In this document: piece by piece, positions 60,258 to 64,000 of the stretch | Layout: every line of letters begins with the position of its first letter | Position numbering within the stretch: position 1 is the stretch's first letter | NCBI GenBank assembly: GCA_000827325.1 | Contig: KN832872.1 | Span: forward strand, 2,466,096 to 2,530,095 | DNA length: 64,000 nt | Source: Oidiodendron maius Zn | Taxonomy: Eukaryota; Ascomycota; Leotiomycetes; Myxotrichaceae | Direction: 5' to 3' | Made by a program: the position numbers and the translations under genes | Notes under the pieces: generated by a model | Database searches by the model: none | Told to the model about the DNA's origin: nothing | The model's input: only the letters and a program-made list of their open reading frames with translations

Positions 60258-62505
60258 TCAGACGATAATTACAGTTTCTCTCTTCCACGGCTCTCTCTGT
60301 ATCTCCGTAATTACATCATTAGAAACCTTCCACTTCCTTGGCTTTTCCCTCTGTGGACCAAGGCACACGGCACGGGAATTTTCAATCTTCTTTAGCATAG
60401 CAATAAGATTTGGCGATGCCACACTTTTGTTGTGGAAATGCCGGATTTTGACTACCCCAACACGACGGTACACATTGATCTTGTTTGAGATTTCACCAGT
60501 CGCTTCCAGTACAAGCAGATCTAGCGAATTCATGTCTATATGCATCTGCAGGGCAGCGAAATGGCCACTAGGCGGAGAAGAGTACCTATGTTCCACGTCT
60601 CCGAGGCTTTCCTTCTCGACAATTTTCGAAAGTTGTCGCTCAAATTCCGAAATTGACGCTTCCGCAGATTTCCATTCCTTGTTGTAAAGTCTTGGTACTC
60701 TCTTCAAAGGACCGGCGATAGTGACACTACCACTTTTCACAGAACCAAATGGATCGCATTGATCAACGAGGTCGATCTGTACGTTCTTGACTAATGATAC
60801 AGCTTGGAAATTATCATTGTTCTTCTGGCTGTTCTTCACCAGTTCATAACCAGCACTACTAACCCAGCTCCAAGATGGAAGGGCGTTGACCGCTGGCGTA
60901 TTGTCTGCAGACAGTCGAGGAATAAGCTCTGCACCTTCTGTGTGCCATATAAGCCCCCGGATCAAGTCCGGTTTCCATAGACCAGCCACGTATTCATCAC
61001 TTCGAATCGCGTTAGCGAATATTTTAGCCACACCTGAGATTGCCGCAAGACGGTTGCTGATGTATGTGAATTTTCTCTGAGAGTATTCCTCGATGAGGTC
61101 GTACCACAAGCGAAAGGTTTCTGGTTCCGACTCCAAGGGGTAGTCCAAGTTGGTCGGTAAATACTCCGGAAACCTTTTGAATTTCATAAATGTGTCCAAT
61201 TTCCAGAGCCATCCAGATCCAAAACTTAAGTGGTCGGAGTATATCGAGATTTTAGCCAGCTCATCTTGTAGACTTTTTGTCACGCCTCTTTCAAATTTCT
61301 GCTCTTCACAACATTTCCAAATCATTTGAGAATGTGTGTAGTGCAGTAGTCGACTGGGAAGTAGACCCTCTTGCATCGTCCATCCTCTGCTGCTCCAGGG
61401 TCCATTGAGTTTGTCATCGTTCTTGTCCCACTCTGGTGACAAGAACATTGTAGCCAGAGGCTTGATATCGTCAGAGTCTCCAACTTGGTTGCGAGACCAT
61501 GAAATAGGTATGTATTGCAATTCGCGTTCCTTCAGAAACCCATTCATGACAGAGTTTGAGCTGGCAGCCACAAGAGTCACAGTCGACCCTCCGTAGATTT
61601 CATTCATTTTGGAAGCTTGTTCGTCCCAGTCTCTTGCATCATGGTCTTGAATAATGCACAGGGAATCAATCCAAATGTACCTGATTTCCAAAGCCCTAGT
61701 GACCAATATCGAATCCCGGATCGTAGGATCGAATTTGTTCAAAGGGATTCCATTCCTCAGCATGTTCATGATCTCAGTGTGAGCGGTAAGTTTCATCGAA
61801 GGTTCTTCTCCCCAGCAGTAGCTTAAAGATAACCATTTCAGCTGTTGAGAACCAGGGGAGATTTCAACCATAAACGGATTCTGAGTTTCGTTCCCGACGT
61901 CGATTAATCGTTTCGGCGGCTTCTGACATTCAGCTGGGGGGTTGCAAGATTCATGGTTTTTCAAACAGTCTCTCAACCAGCGGGCAGCAACTGAAAAAGA
62001 TGCTCTGGAGCCTGGGTCCTTGTCAATTTTCTTTAGAATCGGCGGCGAATCGTCCTCCTTTATCTCGCAAAGCCGGAAACATTCATTGACCGAACTCTAG
62101 TATTAGTCCTCGTCGCGAAATTTTACAAGGCAATAAATGCTTACCATTAGCTTCATTCATATATATATCAAGGCCGCATAGTTTAATCAATCCTTCCTCA
62201 GTATCATAACACACTTCAATCCTGTTTGCGAATGCACGGAAGACGATTGGTAAACACCTTGCCTCTTCTGCCTCCGCGACATTTCGCTTCTCAAAGGCCT
62301 GAAATATTAATTTGCAAAGATTGCAATCTCTACTAGATCTTTCGACCTCGAAAATGTCGTCGTGGTGTTTAACTGTGGATGAGTTATCGGACGGGAGCGG
62401 GTGATGATCTTCGCCAATAGCTTCTTGTCTGTCTCGACATTGTTGAAGGCAGGCAATAAGGAGAGAACAAAAGTCTACACTTTTGCATGTCGCGCACAAG
62501 GCCAT
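60258..62505 (-). pseudogene. HET-domain protein with apparent frame break at exon 1/2 junction
   Basis: Exon 1 (62505-62145) begins MALCATCKSVDFCSLLIACL, contains C-N-L-C-K-L-I-F-Q-A-F and ends ...Y-M-N-E-A-N. A strong donor GTAAGC (62144) and strong acceptor ACTAATACTAG (to 62097) delimit a 48-nt intron. Exon 2 (62096-60258) holds the HET domain: L-S-Y-C-W-G, Y-I-W-I-D-S-L-C-I-I-Q-D, Y-G-G-S-T-V-T-L-V-A-A, R-G-W-T-M-Q-E-G-L-L-P-S-R and C-terminal L-P-S-W-S-W-V-S. Exon 1 ends in phase 1 but exon 2 is open only in phase 0, so canonical splicing gives a stop a few codons later. Either one base has been gained or lost, or a site I cannot see is used. HET proteins trigger cell death on fusion with an incompatible strain. 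Confidence 0.75.
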
Positions 62506-63108
62506 TTTCAAAGATGGCAGAAGTAAATGGCGTAAAAGGTTGTCGGGTAATATCGCAGGTCTGGCTGCCCAAGCAGCAATGAGGTGTGGTCTAAGCCTTG
62601 CTCTCGCAAAGGATGTAGGATACACCTATCACGAGACGCACAAACGCCAAACCTCATCCTGTTGCTGCGCCACAACCCTTTACAGTTCCAGTCTAAAGGC
62701 AACGAACTGCTTTTCCAGCGACTACTAGTTGACCAATAAGCGATGGAACCCGCGCGCGTTACAGGCATAAGCCGCTGCTAATTATTATTGGGTCGGATTC
62801 GGACATTGCGGATTTCCTCATCCTTTGCATCCTCCACGTCGCATGAGACTCAATGAGCCTCTGTCGGTCAAGGCGCAGCCCAACCATCCCGATTTCTACA
62901 GAAATAGATAGAATAGTTTCGTCCTTTTCTGGGCATCTTCGGATATATAATGCGTCGTCAATTTGTTGTTGGCACGGTATTCTGATCAGCATCGTCCCGA
63001 TATCATCATTTCCTTCCTCGTCTCCTCTTCACTATTTTCCCGCGCCATCCTTTTCGTTGGTCACATCTCCTTCTTTTCCTCTCCTCTTTCTCACTTTGGA
63101 CTTCTACC
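62506..63108. other. Divergent intergenic region with CT-rich tract
   Basis: No gene is seen between the HET start and the peptide gene start. A strongly pyrimidine-rich tract (about 63006-63092) leads into the plus-strand ATG, as in many fungal promoters. Confidence 0.55.
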
Positions 63109-63554
63109 ATGTATTTTTCTACACGACATTCGGCCACCCTAGCGGTAGCTCTCTTCTGTACTAGCTCTGTCGCCTCCGGTGTCAAAGCCGCTCCTATCGA
63201 TAAGCTTAGCCTGGAGCACGTAGCCTAGGGCTTTGGAATTACTAACGATTTCGCACAGGCTAACGGCGTAATCCACCAGATACATGAGCAAGAGCCGTCC
63301 AACCTCGGAGGGATCATCAAGGATGATGGCAACGGTCTTGATTCAGAGCCCGGCGCCCTATCCAAGAGAGCAAGTTGTCCATCAGGAATGAGGGCGAACG
63401 GATATTGCGGAGCTCCAAAATTTCTTTGTACTTCTCCTTCCGAGAAGTGTTTTGGCGTAAGTTTGACACCTATCGACTCACTGTTTTATTATGGGCACAA
63501 ATAAGCTAACAAGGTCGAATGTTTCTACTGATATAGACTATTTGTTGCAAGTAG
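63109..63554 (+). pseudogene. Kex2-processed cysteine-rich secreted peptide precursor with premature stop
   Basis: Exon 1 (63109-63456, 116 codons) and exon 2 (63537-63554) are joined by an 80-nt intron (GTAAGT...CTGATATAG). The order is a signal peptide of about 28 residues, a pro-region, a Lys-Arg processing site about 30 residues before the end of exon 1, and a short mature peptide with six cysteines (spacing 9, 6, 6, 3, 0) ending C-C-K. The intron falls between the fourth and fifth Cys. The layout is that of small disulfide-rich secreted peptides (defensin/antimicrobial or effector type); the exact family is not recognised. An in-frame TAG at codon 40 (63226-63228), inside the pro-region, should abolish the product. 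It could be a recent C-to-T mutation, a sequence error or a read-through case. Confidence 0.62.
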
Positions 63555-64000
63555 AACGAATAAGTCATGTAAATATGTGTATAAGTTCCTTTTGGTTAGC
63601 TGTTTACCATCTATAAAGGTATAGAGCTAGACAGGCTAAGCGTTTATAGGCGTTAGGAATTCCATTTTGAATTCCACCTTGTTCCTACCTAAATGATATA
63701 TAAAAGCCGATCTATAAAGAGCAAGCTCGACGCGTCAAAAATGCTAAACGCGATGGAATTGAAGGAAGAGAATATCCGTATTGGAGTTAATGGAGATGGT
63801 CCATACGACTGAAGCCATTGAGACGGCCCCCACGGCACCCAAAAGCCAAGCTACCGGCGATTGTCTACACCAGCCAATGATACTTTAGATAAGCGCAGAA
63901 GCATAAGTGCAGATCCCAAATTTTTTAAGTCCGGTGTTGATAACGGTTAATGCAATTCCGTTCGACATTTCTAGCTAGCTGGAGATCTGTGATCTAGGAG
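63555..64000. other. Intergenic to window end
   Basis: No gene or repeat is recognised. Confidence 0.5.

Noticed and set aside
62853-63164. Plus-strand 103-residue frame overlapping the peptide gene
   Set aside because: It covers the pyrimidine-rich promoter and is out of frame with the signal peptide.

Overview
The window looks like a piece of a filamentous ascomycete (Pezizomycotina) genome. Genes carry many short introns of about 47-85 nt with GT-AG borders and CTAAC/CTGAC-type branch sites. The gene families (HET, fungal F-box, S53 sedolisin, DUF4360, fungal ABC-C transporter, fungal acetamidase) are typical of such fungi. A 21-kb block shows the extreme C-to-T/G-to-A decay expected of repeat-induced point mutation (RIP). 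Genus cannot be fixed from the sequence alone. The gene content (degraded genes, small secreted proteins, nonself-recognition families, transposons) suggests an accessory or subtelomeric-like region.

Left arm (1-34.6 kb). It opens with the 3' part of an intronless gene with duplicated beta-rich modules (to 2054). Next come a HET-domain remnant (about 2.15-2.61 kb), a small secreted protein made of two 29-residue repeats (3644-3955), a possible STAND/NACHT remnant, and a complete five-exon F-box protein (5620-8094, minus). A PD-(D/E)XK nuclease-like pseudogene (10.1-10.66 kb) and a broken cysteine-rich protein (11.44-11.72 kb) follow. A complete ten-exon, 1482-residue ABC-C transporter occupies 12611-17595. 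Beyond it are an 80-residue secreted protein missed by ORF calling (18334-18633, minus), a DUF3632-like protein (19462-20307), an unidentified GC-rich coding remnant, a short-chain dehydrogenase (23293-24209), a carboxymuconolactone decarboxylase-like protein (24789-25392, minus), an amidase (27910-29661, minus), a glutathione S-transferase pseudogene (30453-31397) and a nine-exon sedolisin protease (31722-34186, minus).

Central block (about 34.9-55.75 kb). This is a nest of transposons, nearly all ruined by RIP. A Tad1-like LINE on the minus strand is split by two LTR retrotransposons (35238-41968, minus, TSD ATCTA; 46039-52561, plus, TSD ACTAG) and by a Tc1/mariner element (about 42748-45948). 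That element is itself split by a Fot1/pogo element (43677-45536, TSD TA). The LINE and mariner reading frames resume across the insertions. A 451-base assembly gap lies inside the LINE.

Right arm (55.75-64 kb). It holds a complete three-exon DUF4360 secreted protein (56595-57326, minus), about 3 kb with no recognisable gene, a HET-domain gene with an apparent frame break at its exon junction (60258-62505, minus), and a Kex2-type cysteine-rich peptide gene with an in-frame stop in its pro-region (63109-63554).

The intact transporter, dehydrogenase, decarboxylase-like protein, amidase and broken GST are all compatible with detoxification or secondary metabolism, but no core biosynthetic enzyme is present. 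The HET/STAND-like remnants point to former nonself-recognition genes. Exon coordinates were worked out by hand. For the complete multi-exon genes the summed exons are divisible by three and the protein reads through with family motifs intact.
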